NCBI RefSeq assembly: GCF_029948125.1
Contig: NZ_JASAMB010000010.1
Coordinates: forward strand, 62,001 to 126,000
DNA from: Catellatospora sp. KI3
GTDB taxonomy: Bacteria > Actinomycetota > Actinomycetes > Mycobacteriales > Micromonosporaceae
Reading direction: 5' to 3'
Length of the DNA: 64,000 nucleotides
Part shown: positions 54,076 to 63,959 of the stretch, one piece after another
Position numbering within the stretch: position 1 is the first letter of the stretch
How the letters are laid out: each line of letters starts with the position of its first letter
Position numbers and translations under genes: made by a program
Notes under the pieces: model-generated
What the model saw: only the letters and a program-made list of their open reading frames with translations
Told to the model about the DNA's origin: nothing
Databases searched by the model: none

Positions 54076-54783
54076 TCAGTCTGCGCGGGTCTGCCAGAGC
54101 GGCCGCCCCGGCTCGTCGTTGTACACGATGATGTCGGCCAGATCCGTCGGGCGGACCGTGGCGAGGTACAGCTGCTGGGAGGGCAGGTAGCGCTCGCGCC
54201 AGCGCCGTCGCACGTCGGCGGGGGATGAGACGCCGCGCTCGCGGAGCACCGCGCGGTCGACGGTCTTCTCGAGCGCGGTCGACACGAAGACGCGCAGGTC
54301 CCACCGGTCGATCAGCTCCGGGCGCAGGAGGAAGACACCGTCGAAGACCAGCACGGCGTCGGCTGCGGCGGTCGTGACCGGCGGGGACAGCGCGGTATCG
54401 GCGGTGCGGTCGTAGACCGCGTACTGGAAGCGCCGGTCGCCGCCGGGGCCGAGCGGATCGAGCAGCACCCGCGTCAGCGCGTCGTGGTCGTGGGCGTCGA
54501 GGTAGCAGCCCTCGGCCGAGTACTCCCCGCGCCGGTAGCGCCGCGCCCGGGGTACCAGGAAATCGTCGATCGTCGCGCGGACGACGTCGCGGCCCCGCGC
54601 GCGCAGAACCGCGGCCAGCTCGTCGGCGAGCGTGGTCTTGCCCGCGGCGGGCGGTCCGTCGACCGCGACCCGCGTGGGGTGCGCGGCGGCGACGGACCCG
54701 ACCGCCTGCGCCAGGCGGCCGATCAGCTCCGCCCGGGTGCCCCGCTCCACGCCGCGCCACGTCCTCATCTCGGGAGACGCCAC
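54076..54783 (-). CDS. Uridine-kinase-like P-loop protein
   Basis: A 235-residue cytosolic protein with Walker A DGPPAAGKTT near residues 43-52. TIDDFL near 72 and the acidic/His stretch EGCYLDAHDHDAL near 90 fit uridine kinase/phosphoribulokinase-type enzymes. VLVFDGVFL is the second nucleotide-site strand. Actinomycete copies of this size are usually called uridine kinases, but the substrate is not proven. Its 5' neighbour on the same strand ends 18 bp upstream. Confidence 0.82.
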   Translation of the reverse strand: MASPEMRTWRGVERGTRAELIGRLAQAVGSVAAAHPTRVAVDGPPAAGKTTLADELAAVLRARGRDVVRATIDDFLVPRARRYRRGEYSAEGCYLDAHDHDALTRVLLDPLGPGGDRRFQYAVYDRTADTALSPPVTTAAADAVLVFDGVFLLRPELIDRWDLRVFVSTALEKTVDRAVLRERGVSSPADVRRRWRERYLPSQQLYLATVRPTDLADIIVYNDEPGRPLWQTRAD

Positions 54784-54801
54784 CGTGATCCCGCCGCCCC
54801 G

Positions 54802-55743
54802 CTAGGCGGCGATGTAGCCGTTGAACACGTGGACGCCGTCGAAGGCGCCGTCGGCGTTCGCGCGGTTCGTGTTGAAGTACAGCTTGCCGTCGCTGATGCC
54901 GACGCCCTCGATCTCGAACTTCGTCGAGTACGCCGAGGACGTGATGCGGAACGACAGGTCGGTGGCGGCGGGCGCGGTCCCCGTCGTCGTCGGCGACACG
55001 TTGCGGTACACCAGCACGATGCTGCGGTTGTCCTTCGTCAGCGGGTTGTACAGCACCTTCTTGGCCGCGTCGTAGAAGAACCCCTGGTTGGCAAAGGTGT
55101 CCAGGTCCGGCACGGTGGCGCCGTTGACCAGGGCACCTGCGACCTGCAGGTCGAACGCCCTCGTCAGGTCGATGGTCCCCGACGAGGCGCGCAGCGGAAG
55201 GCTGCCGTTGTACACCGTCCTGCCGCTCTTGAACATGAACGTGATCGTGGTGCTGCTGACCGAGACCCGGTTCACCCCCGACGGCGCCGCCACGGCCCCG
55301 TTGAGGCGCAGCTGGTACGACCCCGCGTGGTAGTACGTCGTGCCGTCGTAGCGCAGCCGCACGAGCTGCGCCCCGCTCGAGTTCATGGTCACGACGAACA
55401 TGTGGTGCTGTCCGTCGATGTCCACGATGGTCATGTCGTTGGCGTGCCCCAGCCAGGTGTTGGTCGTCCCGCCGCTGGTGCCGTTGGTCATCAGCACCCG
55501 CTCCCCGGTGGTCTTGTGCACCCGGTAGATCACCGACACGTCGTCGTAGTTCGTGTGGTTCTTGATCGAGTACAGGTAGGTGGATCCGGCCGCGAACCCT
55601 TGCGCGCCGGTGCAGCAGCCCGTGTCGGGCGTGCTCGCTATGTCGCTGTACGTGTTGTAGTAGGCGGCCTGAGCCGCCTGAGGCACGGCCAGCAGGCCGA
55701 GAATCATCGCGGCCGCCATGGCCAGCCGTCCGCCAACCCGCAT
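54802..55743 (-). CDS. Secreted protein, predicted beta-propeller
   Basis: A 313-residue protein with a Sec signal peptide (cleavage near AQAA, residue 26). The mature part is beta-strand-rich with recurring units (YLYSIKNH; MFVVTMNSSGAQLVRLRYDG; IEGVGISDGKLYFNTNRANA), suggesting a propeller. The last unit resembles those of helveticin-J-like or teichoic-acid-related propellers, but I am not sure. GGGGAGGA lies just before ATG 55743. Confidence 0.72.
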   Translation of the reverse strand: MRVGGRLAMAAAMILGLLAVPQAAQAAYYNTYSDIASTPDTGCCTGAQGFAAGSTYLYSIKNHTNYDDVSVIYRVHKTTGERVLMTNGTSGGTTNTWLGHANDMTIVDIDGQHHMFVVTMNSSGAQLVRLRYDGTTYYHAGSYQLRLNGAVAAPSGVNRVSVSSTTITFMFKSGRTVYNGSLPLRASSGTIDLTRAFDLQVAGALVNGATVPDLDTFANQGFFYDAAKKVLYNPLTKDNRSIVLVYRNVSPTTTGTAPAATDLSFRITSSAYSTKFEIEGVGISDGKLYFNTNRANADGAFDGVHVFNGYIAA

Positions 55744-55860
55744 GTCGTCCTCCCCAGGACTTCCGCCGACCCGGGGCCAGGCGGGCCCGGGCGTCATCGA
55801 TTGCAGGCTATTGGTCGACGGTAGGCCGGTCAACGCGACGACGGCCGAGACGCCGTACGG

Positions 55861-56283
55861 TCAAGGCGCCGTTGCGTGCAGCTCGGCGCGCAGACCGCGG
55901 ACCACCGCGAAGGCGGCGTCGCGATCGTTGGTCTCCTCCCACAGCTCGGCCCACTCGGAGTCCGCGGCCAGGACCCGGTCCAGGGCGCGGACCGCCAGCG
56001 TGGGCAGATCCGCCGGCACCTCCACCCGGTCGCCGCCGACCAGGAAGTCCGGCGCGTATGACGACGCCAGCGGCGCACCGCCGGGCAGCTGCGACCGGAT
56101 GACGGCGGCGGCGGCGATGGCCCGCTCACCCTCGCGGGAGTCCAGGAAGCCGGTCTCCTCAGCCGCCTCGCGCAGCGCCTGCCGGATGAGGCCGACGCGT
56201 TCGGCCGGATCGGCATCCTCCAGTCCGTCGCACCAGTCCGCCGCGCAGTCGTTGTCGAACGGGCCGATGTCCCAGGTTCCCAT
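55861..56283 (-). CDS. DUF4259 domain protein
   Basis: A 140-residue cytosolic protein opening with MGTWDIGPFDNDCAADWCDG, the signature of DUF4259. The rest is helical with a conserved WAELWEET near 112. Family function unknown. It ends 118 bp from the start of the secreted propeller gene on the same strand. Confidence 0.88.
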   Translation of the reverse strand: MGTWDIGPFDNDCAADWCDGLEDADPAERVGLIRQALREAAEETGFLDSREGERAIAAAAVIRSQLPGGAPLASSYAPDFLVGGDRVEVPADLPTLAVRALDRVLAADSEWAELWEETNDRDAAFAVVRGLRAELHATAP

Positions 56284-56427
56284 GCCATGCCTCCCGGCTC
56301 ACGATGTCGCGCGACTGTAGTGCCCAGGTGCGACACCGGGCCCGGGTGCGGGGCCACGGCGAAGTCGGTTGTCTGACCTGGATCGGCGATCTTCGCGGGA
56401 GATCACTGGGTGCGGTCGGGATTCGGG

Positions 56428-57738
56428 TCAGGCGGTTGGGTCGGCGAGCCAGCGCAGGGCGGACAGGCTGGGCAGGAACGCGTACTCGCCGCCGCGGGTG
56501 GTCACGAACCGGGGTACGTCGCACAGTTTGCGGCGCAGCGGCCGGCGCGGGATGACGTAGTCGCCGGGGCTTTCACCGGTGGCCGCGATCGGGTCGCGGG
56601 CGTCGCCGGAGCCGAAGAACACCCCGTCGTTGAGCCACTGCGTCTGCGCGAACTCGAACTGCCTGCCCAGGTGCGCCCCCACGAACGCGAACATCAGCCC
56701 CCGCTCGACCCCGTCGTCGTCGAGGACCCCCTCGGGCAGCAGCGGCCCGTACGCGGTGCCGCGGCGGATCATGCGGTGCAGGCGCACCTCCCCGGCCACG
56801 ACGGCGTCGCGCGGGTTCGCCCGCCGGATGTGGCACGCCCCCGGGGTCACGAACCCGTCCGGGTCGTCGGTCTCGTACCCGAAGGTGTTGTTGCGCAGCC
56901 GGTCGGCGCCCAGCACCGGGTCGTCGCGCTCGGGCGCCAGGGCCAGCGGCGCCCCGCTGCGCCAGCGGCCCATCATCTTGGCCGCCAGCAGCTCCCGGTC
57001 GGCGTCGTCGGCCGAGTTGCCCGCCAGGAACCGGCGGAACGCCGCGACGTCCTGGTGCAGCTTGCGGAAAGCCACGTAGCTGCCGTTGCGGCCCAGGATC
57101 TCCGGCCGCGTCGTCTGCGTACCGCCGAGCTCGTCGGGGTAGCCGAGCACGAACTCGCCCGGGGCCAGGGGCTTCTCCAGCGGGTTGGAGCCCGCGACGC
57201 CGCTGCCGTCGACGGCGGGGTGGCTGATGCCGTCGCGGTAGCCGAAGTGCTCGGTCTCGGTCGGCGGGGCGTAGCAGTCCTGCCGCCAGATCGCCGTGAT
57301 CCCGGTCAGCTGCTCGTACGCGGGCCGGGCCCGGTCCAGCGCCGCCTCAAGCCGCTGCTCGTCCGGGGCCAGCGCGACCAGCACCACGTGCACGTCGAGC
57401 GAGCCCAGCGGTTTGTCCCAGTGCTCCGGCGCGCTGGGCCCGACGTCACCCAGCGCGGTCGCGCGCGCGGCCATGCCCTGCCGGAACTCCCACGCCATGC
57501 TGTCCAGCGCCTCCTGCGGTACCCCCAGCGCTTTCAGGCCCTGGCAGGTGACCGCGACGCTGACCCACGTCTCCCCGAGCGGGCTGGCGGTGTCGGCGGC
57601 GGAGGTGACCACGGCCGCGCAGCGGCGCATCAGCTCGCGGCCGTGCGCCGGGTCGTCGATGCGGAACAGGATGTAGGTCGCCGCGTACGGCGACGGCCGC
57701 GGGCTGAGCACCCCGCGCTGGATGTCGTGCAGCTCCAC
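56428..57738 (-). CDS. Dyp-type heme peroxidase
   Basis: A 436-residue protein. The GxxDG motif is in FGYRDGISHP (about residue 168), with the distal Asp. The proximal heme His is in RLHRMIRRGTAYG near 325, and FFGSGDARDP follows. No Tat or Sec signal is seen, so it is cytosolic, unlike many DyP-A enzymes. It is the last gene of a three-gene operon with two uncharacterised proteins, separated by 12 bp. Substrate unknown; Dyp enzymes oxidise dyes, lignin-like phenols or porphyrins. Confidence 0.9.
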   Translation of the reverse strand: MELHDIQRGVLSPRPSPYAATYILFRIDDPAHGRELMRRCAAVVTSAADTASPLGETWVSVAVTCQGLKALGVPQEALDSMAWEFRQGMAARATALGDVGPSAPEHWDKPLGSLDVHVVLVALAPDEQRLEAALDRARPAYEQLTGITAIWRQDCYAPPTETEHFGYRDGISHPAVDGSGVAGSNPLEKPLAPGEFVLGYPDELGGTQTTRPEILGRNGSYVAFRKLHQDVAAFRRFLAGNSADDADRELLAAKMMGRWRSGAPLALAPERDDPVLGADRLRNNTFGYETDDPDGFVTPGACHIRRANPRDAVVAGEVRLHRMIRRGTAYGPLLPEGVLDDDGVERGLMFAFVGAHLGRQFEFAQTQWLNDGVFFGSGDARDPIAATGESPGDYVIPRRPLRRKLCDVPRFVTTRGGEYAFLPSLSALRWLADPTA

Positions 57739-57750
57739 CCCGGGCTCCGC

Positions 57751-58764
57751 TCACTTGGTGACGATGTTGCGCCAGAAGTTGCGCAGGCTGTCGTCGGCAC
57801 CGAACAGCGTGCTGAAGATCGTCGAGTCGGCCATCAGGATCTCCCCGCCCCGCTCACCGGCGGCGGGCAGCCACAGGAACATGTTGAACTCGGTGTTGCC
57901 CGCCTCGGTGAACGGATGCGGCCGCGCCAGGTCGATCGGCTGGCGGCCCAGCACCCGCACGCTCTTCTCGTCCCCGCCGGTCACCGCGTAGTGCGGCAGG
58001 TGCATGTGGAAGTTGAACGTCTCCACCCCCGTCAGCCAGCCGCGCTCGTCCAGGTCCCGGTCGATGTTCAGCGCCGCGATCTTGCCCGGTTCGCGTACGG
58101 CCGGACGCAGCCCGTACCGGTTCTCCACCGGCACGCCCAGGCCCTCCATCAGCGAGCGGGTGTAGCGGCCGAACCGCTGCTGGCGCGGCACCAGGGCGTC
58201 GCCGTGGTGCAGGTACTCCATGTTGCGCACGGTCAGGTCGTCGTCGGCGCCGACGTCGTGGTGCGGGCCCAGCACCAGCCGGTTGCCCTCCCGGCCCGCC
58301 CACGCCCGGACCGCCTCGATCTCCTCGCTGCTGGCCTCCTGCCCGGTGACCATGTGGTCCAGGCCGAACACGAACAGGGTGTCGGTGTCGGCCAGGATCC
58401 GCTCGTCCAGCGGGGTGGTGAACCCGGCCTGGTCGACGCGCTGGTACATGGCCACCGGATGGCCGGTCGTCTCGGCGGTGAAGTCCTGGAACGGCGTCCA
58501 CGCCCAGAAGAACAGCTCCAGCGTTCCGGCGATGGTCTGCTGGAACCGCATCGGGTCGGCGAACTCCGGCTTCTCGTACGCCGGCCAGGTCACCCGGCGC
58601 ACCTCCGGCATGGTGGAGAACCGGTTGTCCAGCTTCAGCGGGTCGGCCCCGGACTCGGCCGGGTAGCTCCACGCCACGTAGACGCTCACCCGCCTGCGGC
58701 CGGGCGTGTACGGGCGGGGCTGGTGGCGGGTGTTGTACACCCGGGCGGTCGGCTGCTCGCTCAT
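57751..58764 (-). CDS. Uncharacterised protein of the Dyp peroxidase operon (337 aa)
   Basis: A 337-residue soluble protein starting at ATG 58764. It is mixed alpha/beta, with FVFGLDHMVTGQEASSEE and RLVLGPHHDVGADDDL in a pattern that recalls GATase/ThuA-like folds, and a His-rich FNFHMHLPHY near 240. I recognise no family with certainty. It lies 11 bp after the 177-residue gene and 12 bp before the peroxidase gene. Possibly it binds or modifies the peroxidase substrate. Confidence 0.72.
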   Translation of the reverse strand: MSEQPTARVYNTRHQPRPYTPGRRRVSVYVAWSYPAESGADPLKLDNRFSTMPEVRRVTWPAYEKPEFADPMRFQQTIAGTLELFFWAWTPFQDFTAETTGHPVAMYQRVDQAGFTTPLDERILADTDTLFVFGLDHMVTGQEASSEEIEAVRAWAGREGNRLVLGPHHDVGADDDLTVRNMEYLHHGDALVPRQQRFGRYTRSLMEGLGVPVENRYGLRPAVREPGKIAALNIDRDLDERGWLTGVETFNFHMHLPHYAVTGGDEKSVRVLGRQPIDLARPHPFTEAGNTEFNMFLWLPAAGERGGEILMADSTIFSTLFGADDSLRNFWRNIVTK

Positions 58765-58775
58765 CGATCGGACCC

Positions 58776-59309
58776 CTACTGCATCTGGTCGAGCATCTCG
58801 GAGAAGGCGTTCCTGGCCCGCAGCGCCTTCTTGACCTCGTCGGCGGTCACGTACGGGTACTCGCCGTACTCCATGAAGCTGTTGGCCTGGTGCTCGCGCA
58901 CGAACTTCACGAACGCCTCGGTGTTGGTCTTCCAGTCCTCGGGGAACCCGACCAGGTGCTCGAACACCGTGTCGACGCCGGCCTTGCGGAACAGCATCAC
59001 GGCGTCCTCGGTGTACTTGTCGAAGTCGGTGTCGAAGATGCCCTGGTACATGAACCGGGTGTCGTCGTCGAACAGCACCCACCGCAGGTAGTGCAGCTTC
59101 AGCGGCTCCAGCAGGTACGGGTCGGTCTCCAGGGCCTTGGCCAGGGTCGCGCCGTAGCCGCGGATCGCCTCGGCGTGGCCGGGCTTGACCTCGGCGATGA
59201 CGGTGAAGCCGTAGCAGGCGGGCGTGCGTGGGAAGATCGGCCCGTACTTGCCCTGCTCCAGCTGGCTGGTGTCGGCTGGCAGCACCATCGCCGCAGGTTT
59301 GATCTCCAT
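58776..59309 (-). CDS. Uncharacterised protein, first gene of the Dyp operon (177 aa)
   Basis: A 177-residue soluble protein, start ATG 59309. It contains ferredoxin-like betaalphabeta elements (CYGFTVIAEVKPGHAEAIRG; YLRWVLFDDDTRFMYQGIFD), similar to dimeric alpha-beta barrel proteins. Dyp peroxidases share that fold, so an accessory subunit is possible (inference). Upstream, 59310-59529 separates it from a divergent small gene. Confidence 0.7.
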   Translation of the reverse strand: MEIKPAAMVLPADTSQLEQGKYGPIFPRTPACYGFTVIAEVKPGHAEAIRGYGATLAKALETDPYLLEPLKLHYLRWVLFDDDTRFMYQGIFDTDFDKYTEDAVMLFRKAGVDTVFEHLVGFPEDWKTNTEAFVKFVREHQANSFMEYGEYPYVTADEVKKALRARNAFSEMLDQMQ

Positions 59310-59529
59310 GGCACCCCTATCGGGTCGAGTGACTGCACGGCTATCCGTAACCGGCAGTATGCCGCCGATGGGTACCAGAGGCGCTGAATATGCATCATTC
59401 ACCTCCTCAACGGGGCTTATCAGCGGCGGCGATGCACCGAAACCCCATCGAATCCTGGAAAAGCTTGCTCATTCGCCGTCACGCAGGTCATAGTTCGAGG
59501 AATCCGCCCCCTCAGTAAGGATCGCCACC

Positions 59530-59832
59530 GTGTCTGCTGACGCCTTTCTGCCTGCACAGCCCGATCTGGGCGCATCCACCGAGATGACCCACGAGGCGAT
59601 GGTCGCCCGATGGCAGCAGGGCCTGGTCACGCCGATGTCCTCGACGATCGACACCTTCGCCAAGACCGACGGCAGCTGGTGGACCGGCGGCCAGGGCGGG
59701 TGGCAGCGGGTCGCCGAGGCCGACCGCAACGAGCGGCTCGACTACCACCACAACCGGTTCGGGTCGACCAGCCAGGCCAAGGGCCCCGTGGCGGTCAGCC
59801 CGCAGTGGGGCGGACCCGCCCGGCGCGGGTGA
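59530..59832 (+). CDS. Small conserved protein, function unknown
   Basis: A 100-residue soluble protein starting at GTG 59530 with AAGGA upstream. It contains Trp-rich SWWTGGQGGWQRV and a charged C terminus. No family recognised. It is divergent from the Dyp operon with 220 bp between them. Confidence 0.6.
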   Translation: MSADAFLPAQPDLGASTEMTHEAMVARWQQGLVTPMSSTIDTFAKTDGSWWTGGQGGWQRVAEADRNERLDYHHNRFGSTSQAKGPVAVSPQWGGPARRG

Positions 59833-59977
59833 CCCGCGCCGCTGCACCGCGAACCCGAGCTGTCCCCGAACGCGCATATCGCTCCTGGGTGGCATAGCCG
59901 CCGGGATGGATTGTGCGAGGATCTGCCGGTGGCCGTCCGCGGCGACGGGTGCTGACCGACAGGGGTGGGGGTCGCGC

Positions 59978-62900
59978 GTGCAGGTCGCGCACTGCGTATA
60001 CAACGGCGAAGGCAGCTGGGAATTCTGGCTGGAGGACGCCGCCCGGCTACAGGGCCTGCCCACCCAGCGCGGAGCCCGCCCGACCTCAGCCGCCCCCCGG
60101 CCGCACCCCTTCGCCGTCCCCGTCGCCGCACTCAAGGACGCCCTGGGCACCCCGGCCGGCACCGCGTACGACGAGGTCGGCTCCTCTGTGCTCGCCCTGC
60201 CCGCCAAAGGCGCCCGGCCCTGCCCCTCCCGCGAGCTGACCGACCGAGCCCGGCTCACCCGCACTGTCGCCCCACCGGCCGACCACCTCGCCGCCTGGGT
60301 CGTCCCGACCCTGCGGCTGCGCCCCGCCGCCGCGATCCGGCTGCTCGACCGGTGCGCCGACACCGGCGGCGCCACCGTCGGCTACGCCGCGGCACTGGTC
60401 GCGCTGGCCCGCCGCGTCGTCTCCGAGGGGCTCGTCGTCCCGTCCATCGACCACGACGAAGACGACCATCGCTGGTACGCCACCTGGGAGCCGATGCCGT
60501 CACTGCGGCTGACCGGACAGCGCACCCCGCTGGTCGCGGCCATGCCACCCGCGTTCCGCTGCTGGCAGTTCGACGGCGAACTCACCCTCGCCCCCGCCGC
60601 CGAAGTCTTCGACCAGGCCCTGGACTCCCTCGTCGACACCTTCGCCAACGAAGCCCTCGCCACCCGCGCCGACACCCTGCTCCCCGCCTCGCGCGGCCGC
60701 CGACCGGCCCGCACCCCCGTGGCCGAGCAGTGGCTGCAGGCACTGACCGCCGACGACAACTCCATCGGCGGCGACGACGTCGACGACCGGGCCGCCCGCC
60801 AGTTCGCCCAGCAGCTCACCCGCTGGCGCACCGGCGCACACGGCGGCACCCCCGCCCTCGTACGCACCTGCCTGCGGCTGCGCGCCCCCGCCGACGCCGA
60901 CTCCATCGGCGAACCCCTCGCACCCGACCTCGACCCCACCGACCCGGCCGCCAGCTGGCAGGTCGAACTGCTGCTGCAGTCGGTCGAAGACCCGTCCCTG
61001 GTCGCCGACGCCACCGACGTATGGCGCAACGACGGCAACGCCCGCCTGTTCGCCGACGCGGGCCTCGACCCGCAGGCCGAACTGCTCGCCGGACTCGGCC
61101 GCGCCGCCCGCGCCTTCCCACCCCTGGCGCAGGCGCTGCGCCACGCCACCCCCGTCGCCGTATCCCTGGACGCCGACGGGGCCCTGGAGTTCCTGCGCAC
61201 CCAGGCCGTCGAACTGGCCCGCCTCGGCCTCGGCGTGCAGCTGCCGTCCTGGTGGAGCAGCCGCCGCCCGCAACTCGGGCTGAGACTGGCCGCCGCCACA
61301 CCCCAGCAGCCCGGCATCGTCGACAAGCCCGCCGCGTTCGGCATGGACCAGCTCGTCGACTACGCCTGGCAGGTGTCCCTCGGCGACGACATCCTCACCG
61401 AGCAGGAGCTGGCCGCCCTCGCCGAGGCCAAGACACCCCTGGTCCGCGTACGCGGCCAGTGGGTCGAAGTCGACCAGCGGCGCCTCGCCCACGGCCTCAA
61501 GCAGCTCGCCGGGCACCGCCGCCGGCCCATGACCGCCCGCGACGTGCTCCGGGCCGGCCTGCTCGGCGACAACCCCGACACCGACCTGCCGCTCCTGGCC
61601 GTCCACGCCACCGGCTGGCTCGGCGACCTGCTCGCCGGGACAGCCGCGAACGCCTTCGCGCCGCTGCCGACGCCGGCCGGGTTCGGCGCCCAGCTGCGCC
61701 CGTACCAGGAACGGGGCCTGGGCTGGCTGGCGTTCATGGACAGCCTCGCCGTCGGCGCGGTCCTCGCCGACGACATGGGCCTGGGCAAGACCATCCAGGT
61801 CCTCGCCCTGCTCGAACGCGAACGCCAGCACGGCAGCCCCGGGCCCACCCTGCTCGTATGCCCCATGTCGCTGGTCGCCAACTGGCAGCGCGAGGCGGCC
61901 CGGTTCGCCCCGCACCTCACCGTGCACGTGCACCACGGCGCCGAACGGCTCACCGGCGAGCAGTTCCAGCAGGTCGCCGCCGGAGCCGACCTCGTCCTCA
62001 CCACGTACGCCCTCGCCCTGCGCGACCAGCAGCAGCTCGCCGACGTCGACTGGCGCCGCGTCGTCGTCGACGAGGCACAGGCGATCAAGAACGCCGCGGC
62101 CAAGCAGTCCCGCGCCATCCGCGCCCTGCCCGCCGCCCGCCGCATCGCCCTCACCGGCACCCCCGTCGAGAACCGGCTCGCCGACCTCCACTCGATCATG
62201 GAATTCGCCAGCCCCGGCCTGCTCGGCGGCCCCGAAACGTTCAAGAAGCGCTTCGCCACCCCGATCGAGCGCGACGGCGACACCGCCACCGCCGCCCGGC
62301 TGCGCCAGGTCACCGGCGCGTTCATGCTGCGCCGCCTCAAGACCGACCCGGCGATCATCTCCGACCTGCCCGACAAGTTCGAGATGAAGGTCGTCTGCAA
62401 CCTCACCCGCGAACAGGCCTCGCTCTACCAGGCCGTACTCGACGACATGCTGCGCCAGGTCGAGCACGCCACCGGCATCGACCGCCGCGGCCTCATCCTG
62501 GCCACCCTCACCAAGCTGAAGCAGGTCTGCAACCACCCCGCCCAGCTGCTCAAGGACGGCTCCCGCGTCGCGGGGCGCTCCGGCAAGGTCGCCCGGGTCG
62601 AGGAGCTCTGCGAGGAGGTGCTCGCGGCGGGGGAGAAGGTGCTGCTGTTCACCCAGTTCGCCGAGTTCGGCACCATGCTCGCCGAGCACCTGGCCGCGAA
62701 GTTCGACCAGCCGGTCCCGTTCCTGCACGGCGGCGTACCCAAGAAGGCCCGCGACGCCATGGTCGCCTCGTTCCAGCAGCCCGGCGGCCCGAGCATGTTC
62801 ATCCTGTCGCTGAAGGCGGGCGGCGTCGGGCTGAACCTCACCGCCGCCAACCACGTCATCCACGTCGACCGCTGGTGGAACCCGGCCGTCGAGGACCAGG

Positions 62901-63118
62901 CCACCGACCGGGCGTTCCGCATCGGGCAGCGCCGCGACGTGCAGGTACGCAAACTGCTGTGCGCGGGCACCCTGGAGGAGCGCATCGACGAGGTGCTGGA
63001 GCAGAAGAAGGCCCTCGCCGAGGCGACCGTCGGCACCGGCGAGGCCTGGCTGACCGAGCTGTCCACCCAGGCCCTGCGCGACCTCGTCGCGCTCGACCGC
63101 GACACCGTCGTCGAGTAG
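59978..63118 (+). CDS. SNF2-family DEAD/DEAH-box helicase
   Basis: A 1046-residue protein starting at GTG 59978 after AGGGGTGGGGG. The N-terminal 500 residues form the bacterial SNF2-associated region. The ATPase core follows: Walker A DDMGLGKT (K604), DEAQ box VVVDEAQAIKN (D698-E699), LTGTPVENRL, and the C-terminal helicase motifs LFTQFAEF, LSLKAGGVGLNLT and DRAFRIGQRRDV. It is the HepA/SNF2 translocase type, which moves along DNA without unwinding it. It lies 10 bp before the SWIM gene, so the pair likely works together. Confidence 0.92.
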   Translation: MQVAHCVYNGEGSWEFWLEDAARLQGLPTQRGARPTSAAPRPHPFAVPVAALKDALGTPAGTAYDEVGSSVLALPAKGARPCPSRELTDRARLTRTVAPPADHLAAWVVPTLRLRPAAAIRLLDRCADTGGATVGYAAALVALARRVVSEGLVVPSIDHDEDDHRWYATWEPMPSLRLTGQRTPLVAAMPPAFRCWQFDGELTLAPAAEVFDQALDSLVDTFANEALATRADTLLPASRGRRPARTPVAEQWLQALTADDNSIGGDDVDDRAARQFAQQLTRWRTGAHGGTPALVRTCLRLRAPADADSIGEPLAPDLDPTDPAASWQVELLLQSVEDPSLVADATDVWRNDGNARLFADAGLDPQAELLAGLGRAARAFPPLAQALRHATPVAVSLDADGALEFLRTQAVELARLGLGVQLPSWWSSRRPQLGLRLAAATPQQPGIVDKPAAFGMDQLVDYAWQVSLGDDILTEQELAALAEAKTPLVRVRGQWVEVDQRRLAHGLKQLAGHRRRPMTARDVLRAGLLGDNPDTDLPLLAVHATGWLGDLLAGTAANAFAPLPTPAGFGAQLRPYQERGLGWLAFMDSLAVGAVLADDMGLGKTIQVLALLERERQHGSPGPTLLVCPMSLVANWQREAARFAPHLTVHVHHGAERLTGEQFQQVAAGADLVLTTYALALRDQQQLADVDWRRVVVDEAQAIKNAAAKQSRAIRALPAARRIALTGTPVENRLADLHSIMEFASPGLLGGPETFKKRFATPIERDGDTATAARLRQVTGAFMLRRLKTDPAIISDLPDKFEMKVVCNLTREQASLYQAVLDDMLRQVEHATGIDRRGLILATLTKLKQVCNHPAQLLKDGSRVAGRSGKVARVEELCEEVLAAGEKVLLFTQFAEFGTMLAEHLAAKFDQPVPFLHGGVPKKARDAMVASFQQPGGPSMFILSLKAGGVGLNLTAANHVIHVDRWWNPAVEDQATDRAFRIGQRRDVQVRKLLCAGTLEERIDEVLEQKKALAEATVGTGEAWLTELSTQALRDLVALDRDTVVE

Positions 63119-63128
63119 GAGGACCCGC

Positions 63129-63959
63129 ATGCCCCGCCGCCCGACCACCGCCGCCGACATCTGGGAGAACTTCCCGGCGGCCAAGCCGCGGCTGCCCGCC
63201 GACGGGATCAGAGCCGTCAGCCGGCGCGGCGCCATCGCCACCACCTGGTGGTCGCGCCGGTTCCTCGCCGCGATCGAGTCGCCGCAGACCAGCGGCAGGC
63301 TCACCCGCGGCCGCTCGTACGCCCGAACCGGCCAGGTTCTGTCCCTGGCCATCACCGCGGGCAAGGTCACCGCGCCCGTGCAGGGCTCCCGGCAGCAGCC
63401 GTACGACGTCGTCCTGTCCGTGCCCGTCTTCCGCCCCGCCGACTGGAAGCGCATCGTCGCGGCCCTGGCCGGGCAGGCCGCGTTCAGCGCCGCGCTGCTC
63501 GCCGGCCAGATGCCCCAGGACATCGAGGAGGTACTGGACGACCTCGGGATCTCGCTGTTCCCGACGCCGAGGCAGCTCAAGAACGAATGCTCGTGCCCGG
63601 ACTGGGGCAACCCGTGCAAGCACGCCGCCGCGGTCTGCTACCTGCTGGCCGAGCGCTTCGACGCCGACCCGTTCGCCATCCTCGCGCTGCGGGGCATGGC
63701 CCGCGAACCCCTGCTGGCCGCGATCAGGGCCCACCGCGAGCGGAGCACGGGAGGCGGCACGGCCGCAGCGCCCGCCGCCGACGAACTGAGCGGCTTCTGG
63801 GACGCGGGCCCGCTGCCGCCGCTACCGCCACCGGGGGAGGGCGCCGCGGTCGGCGTGCTGGACAGGCTCGGCCCGACCGGCGTCACGGTCCGCGGCCGCG
63901 ACCTGGCCGAACTGCTGGCCCCCGCGTACGAGGCGATGACTCTGCGCCCCGGCCGGTAG
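63129..63959 (+). CDS. SWIM zinc-finger protein
   Basis: A 276-residue protein with AGGAGG just before ATG 63129. The SWIM motif CxCx(n)CxH is at about residues 156-168 (CSCPDWGNPCKH). SWIM domains bind DNA or proteins and are often paired with SNF2 ATPases in actinomycetes. The N-terminal 150 residues (TWWSRRFLAAIE) form the usual partner region, and the C-terminal 80 are Pro/Ala-rich. Confidence 0.9.
   Translation: MPRRPTTAADIWENFPAAKPRLPADGIRAVSRRGAIATTWWSRRFLAAIESPQTSGRLTRGRSYARTGQVLSLAITAGKVTAPVQGSRQQPYDVVLSVPVFRPADWKRIVAALAGQAAFSAALLAGQMPQDIEEVLDDLGISLFPTPRQLKNECSCPDWGNPCKHAAAVCYLLAERFDADPFAILALRGMAREPLLAAIRAHRERSTGGGTAAAPAADELSGFWDAGPLPPLPPPGEGAAVGVLDRLGPTGVTVRGRDLAELLAPAYEAMTLRPGR

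Noticed and set aside
59965-63789. A 1274-codon plus-strand frame over the helicase gene
   Set aside because: It is Arg/Pro/Ala-rich with no motifs, while the overlapping frame holds all SNF2 motifs.
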